Positions 50,316-59,028 of a stretch of DNA of 64,000 nucleotides are shown in pieces. The stretch lies in contig NZ_JQNR01000005.1 in the NCBI RefSeq assembly GCF_000745345.1, positions 744,001 to 808,000 of the forward strand, in the 5' to 3' direction. Each line of letters opens with the position of its first letter. Position 1 is the first letter of the stretch. The notes under the pieces are model-generated. The model did no database searches. It was given only the letters and a program-made list of their open reading frames with translations, and had not been told where the DNA came from. The translations under genes were made by a program, and so were the position numbers. This stretch comes from Actinacidiphila yeochonensis CN732 (GTDB lineage: Bacteria > Actinomycetota > Actinomycetes > Streptomycetales > Streptomycetaceae).

Positions 50316-51116
50316 ATGACCGAGTTCGCAGAGGGCCGGCCTTGCTGGGCTGTCGCGACCTTCCCCGACGTGGAAGCCGGCAAGCGCTTCTACTCGGACG
50401 TCCTCGGCTGGAGCTGGGGGGAGCCGGCGAGCGAGTACGGCGGCTACACGGAGGCCAGGTCCGACGGCAAGGCGGTCGCGGCCGTCACCCCGCCGATGCC
50501 GGGGGAGGAGGTCAACGCGGCGTGGTGCCTCTACCTGGCGACCCCGGACGCGGCGGCGAGCGCGGCCAAGGCGAAGGACGCGGGCGGCGAACTGGTGCTG
50601 GAGCCCATGCGGGTCGGCCCGTTCGGCACGATGGCGCTGGTGAAGGAGCCGGGCGGCGCGGGCTTCGGGCTCTGGCAGGCGGACCAGCACCACGGGTTCG
50701 AGAAGCAGGCGGAGGACGGCGCCTACGGCTGGGCGGAGTTCTTCACCCGCGACCCCAAGGCCACCGACTCCTTCCTCACCTCGGTGTTCCCGTACCGGGG
50801 CCAGAAGATGGCCGACGAGCACGTGGACTTCGCGGTGTTCAGCGTCGGCGACCCGGGCGAGCCGGTGGTCGGGCGGATGCGCATGGGCGAGGAGTTCCCG
50901 GCGGAGGTACCCGCCTACGTCAACGTGTACTTCGTCGTGCCGGACTGCGACGCCGCCGTGAAGACCGCCCAAGGGGCCGGCGCCGCCCTCCGCTTCGGGC
51001 CGATGACCAGCCCGTTCGGCCGGTTCGCGGCACTCTCCGACCCGCAGGGCGCCAACTTCACGGTGATCGACGTGAGCACGAAGGAAGGCGCGATGCCCGA
51101 GCTGAACGACCTCTGA
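50316..51116 (+). CDS. VOC family protein (two glyoxalase-like modules)
   Basis: 266 residues from ATG 50316 (MTEFAEGRPCWAVATFPDVE). Two tandem vicinal-oxygen-chelate modules: residues 1-125 (KRFYSDVLGWSWGEPASEYG, ending EPGGAGFGLWQ) and 135-260 (WAEFFTRDPKATDSFLTSVF, ending DPQGANFTVID). Such didomain proteins (CFP32/hydroxylase-like) are frequent in actinobacteria; metal ligands are not certain and the function is unknown. ATG 50316 fits the family start; the longer frame to 50175 is low-complexity. Confidence 0.9.
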   Translation: MTEFAEGRPCWAVATFPDVEAGKRFYSDVLGWSWGEPASEYGGYTEARSDGKAVAAVTPPMPGEEVNAAWCLYLATPDAAASAAKAKDAGGELVLEPMRVGPFGTMALVKEPGGAGFGLWQADQHHGFEKQAEDGAYGWAEFFTRDPKATDSFLTSVFPYRGQKMADEHVDFAVFSVGDPGEPVVGRMRMGEEFPAEVPAYVNVYFVVPDCDAAVKTAQGAGAALRFGPMTSPFGRFAALSDPQGANFTVIDVSTKEGAMPELNDL

Positions 51117-51204
51117 GCCGACCGGCCGCTGAGCCGAACAGCCTCTGCGCCGGGGCTGAGGCTTAGCTGGGACTGAGGCTGAGCGCGCGGGAGCCGTCAC
51201 CCGC

Positions 51205-51292
51205 ACCCGCTGCCACCGGCGCCGGTAGCGGGTGAGGCTCCCCCCTTTGGACCTCCTGCGGCCCGTTGGCGCCTCCTTACGCGGGCCGCAGG
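51205..51292. terminator. Two hairpins between convergent genes
   Basis: Stem 1: ACCCGCT (51205-51211) with AGCGGGT (51227-51233), enclosing ACCGGCGCCGGT. Stem 2: CCTGCGGCCCG (51255-51265) with CGGGCCGCAGG (51282-51292). They lie between the convergent VOC gene and the secreted protein gene, so one probably serves each direction. Confidence 0.6.
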
Positions 51293-51379
51293 GGCCGATG
51301 CCGCGCGGGTCGGGGGCACGCCCCTTGACCCGCACGGACGTTGGCGAACGTTGCTGCCCCGCAACGGAGTTCGGCGACC

Positions 51380-52894
51380 TCAGACCGCGGACGTGAGCGT
51401 GAGGCGGTAGAGCGCGGCGCCGCCGGCCGCCAGGCGCACGGTCACCTGACCCGCCGGGAGAGCCCCGTACGTCCCCTTGCCCGGGTCGAAGCCCGCGACC
51501 GCGGCGACGTTGCCGGCGTCGGGCGTGACGCGCACGGTGGCAGACCGGTCCGGGTCACGGTTGGTGACCAGCAGATACCGGACCTCGGAGTCCCGGGGAT
51601 CACTGAACAGACCGACGATCGCCGCATCCCCCGCAACCGCCGAAAGGTAAGCACCAGGCGCGAACGCCGTGGTCCCGACAGGCAACGGCGCGTCGTTGGC
51701 ATGCTGCACCGACTCCGAGACCAGCGGCTTGAGTTGCCGCCCCACCGGCTGCAACCACCCCGTATTCAGCACCGTCGCGGCATCGTAAAGCGGCGTACGA
51801 CGACCGTCCGTCGTGATCAACGCCTCCGTATACCCCTCACCCCGAGCCGGATCAGGCGTCCAGTACGTGAAGTACTGGATACCCTTGCAGCCATACGCCA
51901 AGCTCGTGTTGACCTGCCACGCCAACTGCGAGGCCGTGGGAACCGGATGGTTGCTGAACCCGGTCGACTGGATGTACGTCCACGCCGGAATCCCGGCCTG
52001 CAGAGCCGCGGCACGCACGATCGCCCACGTCTCGAAGTACGCCGAGTCCAGACCCGTAGTGAGGAACGGATACCGGTCGAACGAGACCATGGACGGCTGA
52101 GCCGCGTCCAGGTAGTTCCGCACGAAGGTGCGGTAGGTGTCGCCGTTGCCGCGGTTGATGTTCGCGTACGGCAGCAGTGCGGGCGCCGCCGAGCGCATGA
52201 GCGCGGTCAGCGCGCCCACGTTCGCGAAGCGTGCCGGGGCGGGTTCGTCGTAGAGGTTGAACCCGGCGAAGGACGGGTGCGCGGTGTAGCCGTCGAGCGC
52301 GGCCCGCACCCAGGCGGTGGCGTCGGCGGTGGTGATGGACGAGGCGACGGAGCGGTCGTCGGTCACCGTGAGGTAGTGGGCCAGCGCCAGCATGCGCGGA
52401 TCGGCGGCCACGAGGGCCTTGAGGCCCACCTGGTCGGCCAGGCCCAGCGCGTAGGCGGCCGAGCGGGCGTCGGAGAGGTAGTCGCCGGTGATGAAGAAGG
52501 TGAAGCCGGCGTCGGCGAGTTCCTGGTAGCGCTCCAGCGTGCTCGCGAAGGGGTGCGGTGGCCAGAAGGCGCCGATCGGGAAGTCGGGGCCGTCGACGAG
52601 CGGGAGGTCGGGGCCGCCGGCGGCGCGGGCGCCGGCGCCGGTCGCGTGGCCGGGTCCGGCCGCCGTGGCCGGTGTCCCGCGGGCCGCTCGCGCCGCGCCC
52701 GTGGCACCCGTGGCAGTCGAGGCCCCCGCCGCTTCCGCCGCTCCCGATGTTCCGGCTGCTCCTGCCGCGAGTACCCCCGCGCCCAGGCCCGCGGCCCGCA
52801 GCAGCGCCCGGCGGCCCAGCCCGCGAGCCGCCGCGTCCTCCGGCCGGCCCGGCTCCGGCGCCTCCACCCGTTCCCGTCGCTCCACGCGCTCCAC
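51380..52894 (-). CDS. Tat-exported TIM-barrel-like protein, copy 1
   Basis: 504 residues if started at GTG 52894 (start uncertain; the frame is open to 53245). A twin-arginine signal GRRALLRAAGLGAGVLAAG begins near residue 27 and is followed by an Ala/Gly/Thr-rich linker. The mature part starts DFPIGAFWPPHPF and includes AGFNLYDEPAPARFANVGAL, a strand-end Glu of the kind used as acid/base in glycoside hydrolases, and YPFLTTGLDSAYFETWAIVR. A C-terminal beta domain of about 90 residues follows. This resembles secreted glycoside-hydrolase-like proteins; the activity is not established. Its 3' 688 bp appear identical to those of the adjacent copy 2. Confidence 0.82.
   Translation of the reverse strand: MERVERRERVEAPEPGRPEDAAARGLGRRALLRAAGLGAGVLAAGAAGTSGAAEAAGASTATGATGAARAARGTPATAAGPGHATGAGARAAGGPDLPLVDGPDFPIGAFWPPHPFASTLERYQELADAGFTFFITGDYLSDARSAAYALGLADQVGLKALVAADPRMLALAHYLTVTDDRSVASSITTADATAWVRAALDGYTAHPSFAGFNLYDEPAPARFANVGALTALMRSAAPALLPYANINRGNGDTYRTFVRNYLDAAQPSMVSFDRYPFLTTGLDSAYFETWAIVRAAALQAGIPAWTYIQSTGFSNHPVPTASQLAWQVNTSLAYGCKGIQYFTYWTPDPARGEGYTEALITTDGRRTPLYDAATVLNTGWLQPVGRQLKPLVSESVQHANDAPLPVGTTAFAPGAYLSAVAGDAAIVGLFSDPRDSEVRYLLVTNRDPDRSATVRVTPDAGNVAAVAGFDPGKGTYGALPAGQVTVRLAAGGAALYRLTLTSAV
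51399..52086. repeat. 688-bp exact direct repeat, copy A
   Basis: Every 60-base line compared between 51399-52086 and 53269-53956 is the same (constant offset 1870). The block covers the C-terminal 229 codons or so of both secreted-protein genes and stops abruptly inside them. Confidence 0.88.
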
Positions 52895-53258
52895 CCGGTT
52901 CCACCCCGCTTCGTCGCCGGGTGCGGGCGTGCCGCCGTCCGCGCGTCCGGCCGAGCGGGGCGCGGGCACCGGCCCGCCCTGGAGTGCCGGTGCCCGGCCG
53001 CCGCCCGCCCTGCCCGGTCCACGTCGGTCCGCGCCCGATCCGCCCCGGTTCGTCTGGCAAGTCTGACGACGCCATGATCGGAGCCCGGCCCCGTTTCCGG
53101 CCGTCCGCCACGCGCGCCGCCGCCGCGCTTCCACCCGGGTGTGCTCTTCCGCCACCCACCCGGGGCAACACTGTCTCCGGCGTGACCGTACGACCGCGCC
53201 CGGCCCCCGACAGCGGCCCGGCGTCGAGCGTCCGGCATCCGGCATCCGGCGTCAGGCG
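52895..53258. other. Spacer between the two secreted-protein genes
   Basis: 364 bp with no supported gene. It includes the promoter of copy 1 and near 53228-53258 a short repeat (GGCATCCGGC twice). The longer open frames here are GC-rich shadows. Confidence 0.5.
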
Positions 53259-54665
53259 TCAGCGCGAGGTGAGGCGGTAGAGCGCGGCGCCGCCGGCCGC
53301 CAGGCGCACGGTCACCTGACCCGCCGGGAGAGCCCCGTACGTCCCCTTGCCCGGGTCGAAGCCCGCGACCGCGGCGACGTTGCCGGCGTCGGGCGTGACG
53401 CGCACGGTGGCAGACCGGTCCGGGTCACGGTTGGTGACCAGCAGATACCGGACCTCGGAGTCCCGGGGATCACTGAACAGACCGACGATCGCCGCATCCC
53501 CCGCAACCGCCGAAAGGTAAGCACCAGGCGCGAACGCCGTGGTCCCGACAGGCAACGGCGCGTCGTTGGCATGCTGCACCGACTCCGAGACCAGCGGCTT
53601 GAGTTGCCGCCCCACCGGCTGCAACCACCCCGTATTCAGCACCGTCGCGGCATCGTAAAGCGGCGTACGACGACCGTCCGTCGTGATCAACGCCTCCGTA
53701 TACCCCTCACCCCGAGCCGGATCAGGCGTCCAGTACGTGAAGTACTGGATACCCTTGCAGCCATACGCCAAGCTCGTGTTGACCTGCCACGCCAACTGCG
53801 AGGCCGTGGGAACCGGATGGTTGCTGAACCCGGTCGACTGGATGTACGTCCACGCCGGAATCCCGGCCTGCAGAGCCGCGGCACGCACGATCGCCCACGT
53901 CTCGAAGTACGCCGAGTCCAGACCCGTAGTGAGGAACGGATACCGGTCGAACGAGAGCACCGAGGGGCGCGCGGCGGCGACGTACGACCGGACGAAGTCG
54001 CGGTAGGCAGCGCCGTTGCCGCGGTTGATGTTCGCGTACGGCAGCAGCGTCGGCGCGGTCGAGCGGACCACGCCGTTGACGGCGCCGACGTTCGCGAAGC
54101 GCGAACGGGCCGGCTCGTCGTACACGTTGAAGCCGGCGAACGAGGCGTAGGAGGAGTACGCCGCCACCGAGTCGCGCACCCAGGAGGCTGCGTCGGCGGT
54201 GGTGATGGACGAGGCGACGGAGCGGTCGTCCGTCACGGTCAGGTGCTGGGCCAGCGCGTTGACCCGCGGGTCCCCGGCGACCAGCACCTTCAGTCCGACC
54301 TGGTCGGCGAGGCTCAGCGCCTGCCGGGTACTGGCCTCGTCCAGCTGGTAGTTGCCGGTGATCATGAAGGTGAAGCCGGCGTCGGTGATCTCGCGGTAGC
54401 GCGCCTCGCTGGCCTGGAAGGGGTGCGGCGGCCAGAAGATCCCGATCGGGAAGTCGACCCCGCCGAGCAGCGGCATCCGCGCGCTGTCGGCGACGTCCGT
54501 GACGTCCGCGGCCCCGGCCGTACCACTTCCACGGGTGGCCGCGGCCACTCCTCCGGCAGAGGCCCCGACGGCGACGACGCCGGCCCCGAGCCCGGCGGCC
54601 CGGAGCAGGCTGCGCCGGTCCATGCCCTGCGGGGCGCCGGGCGGCGGGATGCTCCGTTCCGACAC
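53259..54665 (-). CDS. Tat-exported TIM-barrel-like protein, copy 2
   Basis: 468 residues from GTG 54665, chosen for AGGAG 6-7 bases upstream. The twin-arginine signal MDRRSLLRAAGLGAGVVAVG begins at residue 15. The mature part starts DFPIGIFWPPHPFQASEARY, and SFAGFNVYDEPARSRF carries the same conserved Y-D-E-P. The N-terminal halves of the two copies are clearly related but diverged, while the C-terminal portion is identical to copy 1 at the DNA level. Function is inferred only from the fold: possible secreted glycoside hydrolase. Tandem copies suggest duplication followed by gene conversion. Confidence 0.84.
   Translation of the reverse strand: MSERSIPPPGAPQGMDRRSLLRAAGLGAGVVAVGASAGGVAAATRGSGTAGAADVTDVADSARMPLLGGVDFPIGIFWPPHPFQASEARYREITDAGFTFMITGNYQLDEASTRQALSLADQVGLKVLVAGDPRVNALAQHLTVTDDRSVASSITTADAASWVRDSVAAYSSYASFAGFNVYDEPARSRFANVGAVNGVVRSTAPTLLPYANINRGNGAAYRDFVRSYVAAARPSVLSFDRYPFLTTGLDSAYFETWAIVRAAALQAGIPAWTYIQSTGFSNHPVPTASQLAWQVNTSLAYGCKGIQYFTYWTPDPARGEGYTEALITTDGRRTPLYDAATVLNTGWLQPVGRQLKPLVSESVQHANDAPLPVGTTAFAPGAYLSAVAGDAAIVGLFSDPRDSEVRYLLVTNRDPDRSATVRVTPDAGNVAAVAGFDPGKGTYGALPAGQVTVRLAAGGAALYRLTSR
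53269..53956. repeat. 688-bp exact direct repeat, copy B
   Basis: Partner of 51399-52086; see copy A. The last shared bases are ACGAGA at 53951-53956, after which ACGAGAGCACCG differs from ACGAGACCATGG. Confidence 0.88.
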
Positions 54666-55184
54666 GGTCCACTCCTTCCAGGAACCCCGAGCGGCGGTGC
54701 ACGGACGTGCGGAGGCCGGACCGGGCCGGCTCGGGGGAGCCGCACCGGGCGCGGGGCCCGCGCGGACGGCCACGGTGTGGGAGGGCGCGCTCGACCCTGG
54801 GCCGGCCCGTCACGGACCACCCGGAAAGGTGCTTTCAGCGCACTTCGAGCAAGGTACGACAGTCCGGTAACAACTCCATAAACCCGGCGGTTGACCGAGG
54901 GGCCGCCCAGCCCGTCCGCCCTTCATGCCCCCGCACCGCCGTACCCGAAGTCCCCGCCGATCAGGCCGCCTTCAGGAGCCGCGAGGGCATCCCGCCTCCC
55001 GTCGACGGGTGACCGATCCCACAGGCGGGCAGAGCGGAGAAGGGCGGTCGAAGGTGGCAGACGTCACATAACGGGCAGGGCTGTGGGCGGACGGACGAGC
55101 AGGCGGACGTACGGACGGACGAGCGGACGGACGGACGAGCGGACGGACGGACGAGCGGACGGACGAGCGGACGGACGGACGAGG
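54666..55184. repeat. Promoter region and 12-bp tandem repeat array
   Basis: 519 bp without a gene. 54820-54890 is less GC-rich and upstream of copy 2, so probably its promoter. From about 55088 to 55183 there is an array of CGGACGGACGAG and CGGACGGACGGACGAG units ending at the stop codon of the HNH gene. The array is simple sequence, without CRISPR-like spacers. Confidence 0.75.
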
Positions 55185-56081
55185 TCAGAGCGCCGCGGCC
55201 GACCTCGGTTCACCGTGGAAGACCTGCGCGGTGTGCCAGGCGCGGTGCCTGTCGGCCACGGGCGGTGAGCCCGGCTGCGGGCCGAGCAGCGGGCCGCCCG
55301 CGAGGTCGATGACGTTCGCCCGCGCCGCCGCGCCCCGCCCGACGAAGCTCCGGGAGACCATCACCCGGTGCCCCTCCGCCACCCCGAGGACACCCTTGTC
55401 GAAGAGCTTGTGGTGGAGGGAGCAGAGGCACAGCCCGTTGTCGACCTCGTCCGGCCCGTCCAGCGCCCACCACCGCACGTGCGCCGCCTCCAGCCCGACC
55501 GGCACCATGCCGACCGCGCCGTCGTACCCGCAGAACGCGCACCGGAACTCGTAGGCGGTCAGCACGATCTCCCGCATCCTGCGGTCCCGCTGCCGGCGCT
55601 TCCGGCCCACCACCGTCTCCAGCTCGGCGTATTCCAGCTCCAGACCGACGGCCTCGCACAACTCCCCGTGCAGCGACGGCGGGAAGTGCAGGTCGAGCAG
55701 CTTCCGGGCCATCAGCACCAGCAGTTCGGGCTCGCGACCCAGCGCCCCTCTGAGCTCCGGCACCAGCCGCCCGGCCGCGCCCGACTCCCGCAGCGCCCCC
55801 ACCGCCGGGCCCGGACTACCCGGCCCCCGGTGGGTGCGCACCTCCCAGACCCCGTCGTTCACCAGGTGGTGGAAGGGGTAAGCGGGCGTCGTACGGCGGC
55901 CGGGTCCGTACTCGGCGAGCAGCCGCTTCAGGTCCGCCTCGACAGCGCTGTACGCCAACTCGCCCTCGGCGTCGCGCTGGAAGCAGCCGAGCGCGTACAG
56001 CAGCAACAGGGGCTTGTGGGGCGCGCGTTCACCGTTCGCCGCCCACTGCCGCAGCGCCCCCGCCCGCTCCAGCCAGTCCAT
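55185..56081 (-). CDS. HNH endonuclease with sulfur-binding-like domain (type IV restriction)
   Basis: 298 residues from ATG 56081 (MDWLERAGALRQWAANGERA). The N-terminal 170 residues (PHKPLLLLYALGCFQRDAEG, TTPAYPFHHLVNDGVWEV) match the sulfur-binding domain of ScoMcrA-type enzymes, annotated as phosphorothioated-DNA-binding restriction endonucleases. The C-terminal HNH/zinc module is FRCAFCGYDGAVG, LEAAHVRWWALDGPDEVDNG and LCSLHHKLFDKGVLGV, with C-x2-C and A-H-V...N...H. Such enzymes cut DNA bearing phosphorothioate (and in ScoMcrA also 5-methylcytosine) marks. No dnd genes are in the window. Note that a 5mC-reading enzyme would have to tolerate the methyltransferase in the island. Confidence 0.88.
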   Translation of the reverse strand: MDWLERAGALRQWAANGERAPHKPLLLLYALGCFQRDAEGELAYSAVEADLKRLLAEYGPGRRTTPAYPFHHLVNDGVWEVRTHRGPGSPGPAVGALRESGAAGRLVPELRGALGREPELLVLMARKLLDLHFPPSLHGELCEAVGLELEYAELETVVGRKRRQRDRRMREIVLTAYEFRCAFCGYDGAVGMVPVGLEAAHVRWWALDGPDEVDNGLCLCSLHHKLFDKGVLGVAEGHRVMVSRSFVGRGAAARANVIDLAGGPLLGPQPGSPPVADRHRAWHTAQVFHGEPRSAAAL

Positions 56082-56530
56082 GGGCCCGATCCTACGACCA
56101 GCCCCCGACAGCCCGGCCGGCGCGGCAACGGTCCGGTGCGCGGCCGTCGATCCCACCAGCTCTCCCCCGTCAGCCCCCGCCCCCTCGGCCCCGGCACCCA
56201 GGCCGCGCCGCACACCCGCTGCCCTTCCGCACGGATTCGGACGGACGCGCCACGGGTGAACCTGCGCCGATCACGGCGCGGCGGTGGCCCGGCCGGGGCA
56301 CGCTGCTGCACGGGTTCGGAATCGGCGTCCGTGGAGGGGATGGGACTGTGACGGCTCCCAGGAGCACCAGTGGCGGCTGACCGGACCGGCGGCGCGTCCG
56401 CCCTCCCCCGCCCGCCGCGCCCGCGCCGGATCCCGCCGGTGGGAGCGGGCCCGCGAGCACCGCCGGGGGCAACGCCGCGCGCACCGTCCAGCCCCGGGCC
56501 CGGCGGCCCGTACCGCGCCACGTCGCGTGC
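56082..56530. other. Region upstream of the cis-prenyltransferase, possible lost N-terminus
   Basis: 449 bp. The frame of the prenyltransferase continues upstream from 56531 as AARTVQPRARRPVPRHVACV, typical of the family's leader, back to a TGA at 56378. A GTG at 56348 in the same frame (VTAPRSTSGG then stop) could be the original start. No other gene is supported. Confidence 0.5.
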
Positions 56531-57225
56531 GTGATGGACGGCAACGGCCGCTGGGCGGCGATGCGTTCACTACCGCGCACGTCGGGGCACCGCGCGGCGG
56601 AGGCGACGGTGATCGACGTCATCGAAGCCGCCAGGTCCGCCGGTGTGGAGTGGCTGAGCCTCTACGCCTTCTCCACCGAGAACTGGGGGCGGCCGAGCGA
56701 CGAGGTCGACTACCTCATGCACCTGGTGCGCCGCGTGGTGCGCAAGCACGCCCCGCTGCTGCACGCGCGCGGCATCCGCTGCGGGTCCTCGGCTCCGCGG
56801 ACGCCAGGATCCCCGCGCCGCTGGCCCGGAGCCTCGCCGACCTGATGACGCTGACCGGCGAGAACCGCGGCATGACGCTGACGGTGGCGTTCGACCACGG
56901 CGGCCGCCGCGACATCGTGGCGGCGGCGCGCTCCCTCATCCGCAGCGGGGTGGCGGCCGACGCCGTCGACGAGGAGAGCTTCGCCGCACACCTGCCCTTC
57001 CCCGACACGCCGGACGTGGACCTCGTCATCCGGACCTCGGGCGAACAGCGCATCTCCAACTTCATGCTCTGGCAGGTGGCCTACGCCGAGTGGGTCTTCC
57101 CGCCGGTGCTCTGGCCCGACTTCCGCGCGCCGCACTTCCTGGAGTGCCTACGCGCCTACCAGCGCCGCGACCGCCGCTTCGGCGGCGTGGCAGCCCAGCA
57201 GGCGAACGGAGAACCCCGACCGTGA
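56531..57225 (+). pseudogene. uppS: Isoprenyl (cis-prenyl) transferase, frameshifted as read
   Basis: UppS family motifs appear in two frames. The first part has VMDGNGRWAAMRSLPRTSGH (catalytic Asp and P-binding Gly-x-Gly-Arg) and LSLYAFSTENWGRPSDEVD. After ARGIRCG near 56783 the frame must shift by one, where a GGG run should be GGGG. Then LGSADARIPAPLARSLADL, VDLVIRTSGEQRISNFMLWQ and AYAEWVFPPVLWPDF follow, to the TGA at 57223-57225. There is also an in-frame TGA in the likely leader at 56378. With one added G the core enzyme is complete. It would make a cis-polyprenyl diphosphate from IPP and FPP. It is coupled to the MpaB-like gene (GTGA). Confidence 0.82.
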
Positions 57226-58889
57226 CGGACACCGGCAGTACCCGCCCCCGACGCACCCGGCCGCCGGCCGCCGACCTCAACGCCGACACCGACGCCGCGA
57301 AGGCCCGACCGGATGGCCGAGCCGAGGCCGTAGCCGGGGACCGGCCGGAAACTGGCCCGGGAACGGGAACGGGACAGGGAACGGGACCAGGGCCGGCGGC
57401 CCCCGCGCCCGGCACCCTCTTCGGCGAGAACTCGCAGTTCAACCGCTTCGCCGACGACCCGCGCTGGGCGCTGGCCCTGATCCGGGCCCTGGTGCTGGAG
57501 GCCGCCCATCCGCAGGTCGGCGGAGCCCTGATGGACAACTCGACGTTCGTCGCGCACCCCTGGCGCCGGCTGCGCAACACCCTGGTGAGCCTCCAGCGCA
57601 TGTTCGGCCCCGACGAGCACGCGCGGCAGCGGGAGGCGGCCCGGCTCAACCGGCTGCACACGCGGCTGAGCGGTACCGACGAGCGCGCCCGCCCCTACGA
57701 CGCGATGGACCCCGAGGTCCGGGCCTGGGTGGTGGCGACCCTGTTCGACAGCGCGGTCACCATGTGCCGACTGAGCGGACAGCCCTTCGACCAGGACGCG
57801 ATGGAGCACCTCTACGCGGAATTCCGCGCCTTCCTGGCAGCGTTGGCGGGCGACGAGAGCTACCTGCCGCCCACCGTCACGGAGTTCTGGCCGTACTACG
57901 ACCGGGTGGTGGCGGAGGAGCTGGAGAACACCGAGGCGGTGCGGATCATCCTCTACCGCCTCTTCGACCACCTTCCGGCGCCGCCGCTGCTCTCCGGCCT
58001 GCCCACGGTGTGGGCGGCGGGCCGCGCGCTCGCCGGGCCGGTCATCGGGACGATCACCGTGGCGTCCCTGCCCGAGCCGTTCCGGCGCAAGTCCGGGCTG
58101 CCGGAGGTCCCCGGCGCCCAGACGCTGATGCAGAGCGCCTACGTCGCCGCCGGTCTGGCCCGTTTCCTGCCCGAGGGCTGGCTGCGGGCGGAGACCGTCA
58201 CGGACCTGCTCTACCTCTCCCCCGACAGCGACGACCCGCGCGCCGCGCCGCTCGCGGCGCTGCGGGGCCGGATGCAGCGGGCCGGCGCGCTCTTCCGGCT
58301 GGTCGCGCCGCTGCCGACGCAGCGCGGCCCGGCCGAGGACACGGCGGGGGCCGCCGGAGCCACCAGGGCTGCCAGGGCCACCGGGGCGGCTGGGGCTGCC
58401 GGGGACGAACCACCGCGTGCCGCTGGTGAGTTCTTCACCTCGGTGCTGGACCAGACCGGCGACGGCTACCTGGACTGGCCCGACCTCGCGGCGATGGCAC
58501 GGGAGATCTCCTCCCGCCTGGACCTCGACGAGCCCGCCGAGACCAGGCTCTACACCGCCTGCGCCGACTGGTGGCGGGAGCTCCAGACGGCGCTCGACAC
58601 CGACGGCGACGGCCGCGTCAGCAAGGACGAGTACGCCGCCGCCGTGCCCTCTCTCGCCGGCCCGGCGCTGATCCGGTTCGCCGAGGTGCTCTTCGACGCG
58701 ACCGACGCGGACGGCGACCAGTCCATCGACGCGGACGAGTACCGCGCCCTGTTCCGTACCGGCTTCCGCCGCGCCGTCGACACCGCCGGCGGCCGCTACT
58801 CCCGCAGCGCCTTCGTGAACGACTTCCTCTCCTTCATGTCGGCCCGCCGCCCCTCCACCCCCTTCGAGCCGCTCCTCACCGAGCCGTAA
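57222..58889 (+). CDS. MpaB/Lcp-like oxygenase domain (DUF2236) with three EF-hands
   Basis: 555 residues from GTG 57222, overlapping the prenyltransferase stop. After a low-complexity lead (1-65), residues 75-370 match DUF2236/oxygenase MpaB family: ALIRALVLEAAHPQVGGALM, HPWRRLRNTLVSLQRMFG and FWPYYDRVVAEELENTEAVR, with His residues that would ligate heme or metal. An Ala/Gly/Thr hinge follows, then a calcium-sensor part with EF-hand loops DQTGDGYLDWPD (near 409), DTDGDGRVSKDE (near 458) and DADGDQSIDADE (near 494). Family members oxidise isoprenoid double bonds (latex-clearing protein, MpaB). Coupling to a polyprenyl synthase suggests oxidation of its product under calcium control. Confidence 0.88.
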   Translation: MTDTGSTRPRRTRPPAADLNADTDAAKARPDGRAEAVAGDRPETGPGTGTGQGTGPGPAAPAPGTLFGENSQFNRFADDPRWALALIRALVLEAAHPQVGGALMDNSTFVAHPWRRLRNTLVSLQRMFGPDEHARQREAARLNRLHTRLSGTDERARPYDAMDPEVRAWVVATLFDSAVTMCRLSGQPFDQDAMEHLYAEFRAFLAALAGDESYLPPTVTEFWPYYDRVVAEELENTEAVRIILYRLFDHLPAPPLLSGLPTVWAAGRALAGPVIGTITVASLPEPFRRKSGLPEVPGAQTLMQSAYVAAGLARFLPEGWLRAETVTDLLYLSPDSDDPRAAPLAALRGRMQRAGALFRLVAPLPTQRGPAEDTAGAAGATRAARATGAAGAAGDEPPRAAGEFFTSVLDQTGDGYLDWPDLAAMAREISSRLDLDEPAETRLYTACADWWRELQTALDTDGDGRVSKDEYAAAVPSLAGPALIRFAEVLFDATDADGDQSIDADEYRALFRTGFRRAVDTAGGRYSRSAFVNDFLSFMSARRPSTPFEPLLTEP

Positions 58890-59028
58890 CCGTCATCCCC
58901 CATCCCCCATCGCCCGTCCCCATCGCCCGTCCCTGTCCCCGTCCCCGTCCCCGTCCTTCAGCCTTCCGCCCTTCGCCGACCCGCGACAGCCGCAACCCCG
59001 CGGTTGCCGCGGGTACACGGGTCGGGCG

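Noticed and set aside
55088-55183. CRISPR-like array
   Set aside because: Units are 12-16 bp of simple sequence without unique spacers, and there are no cas genes.
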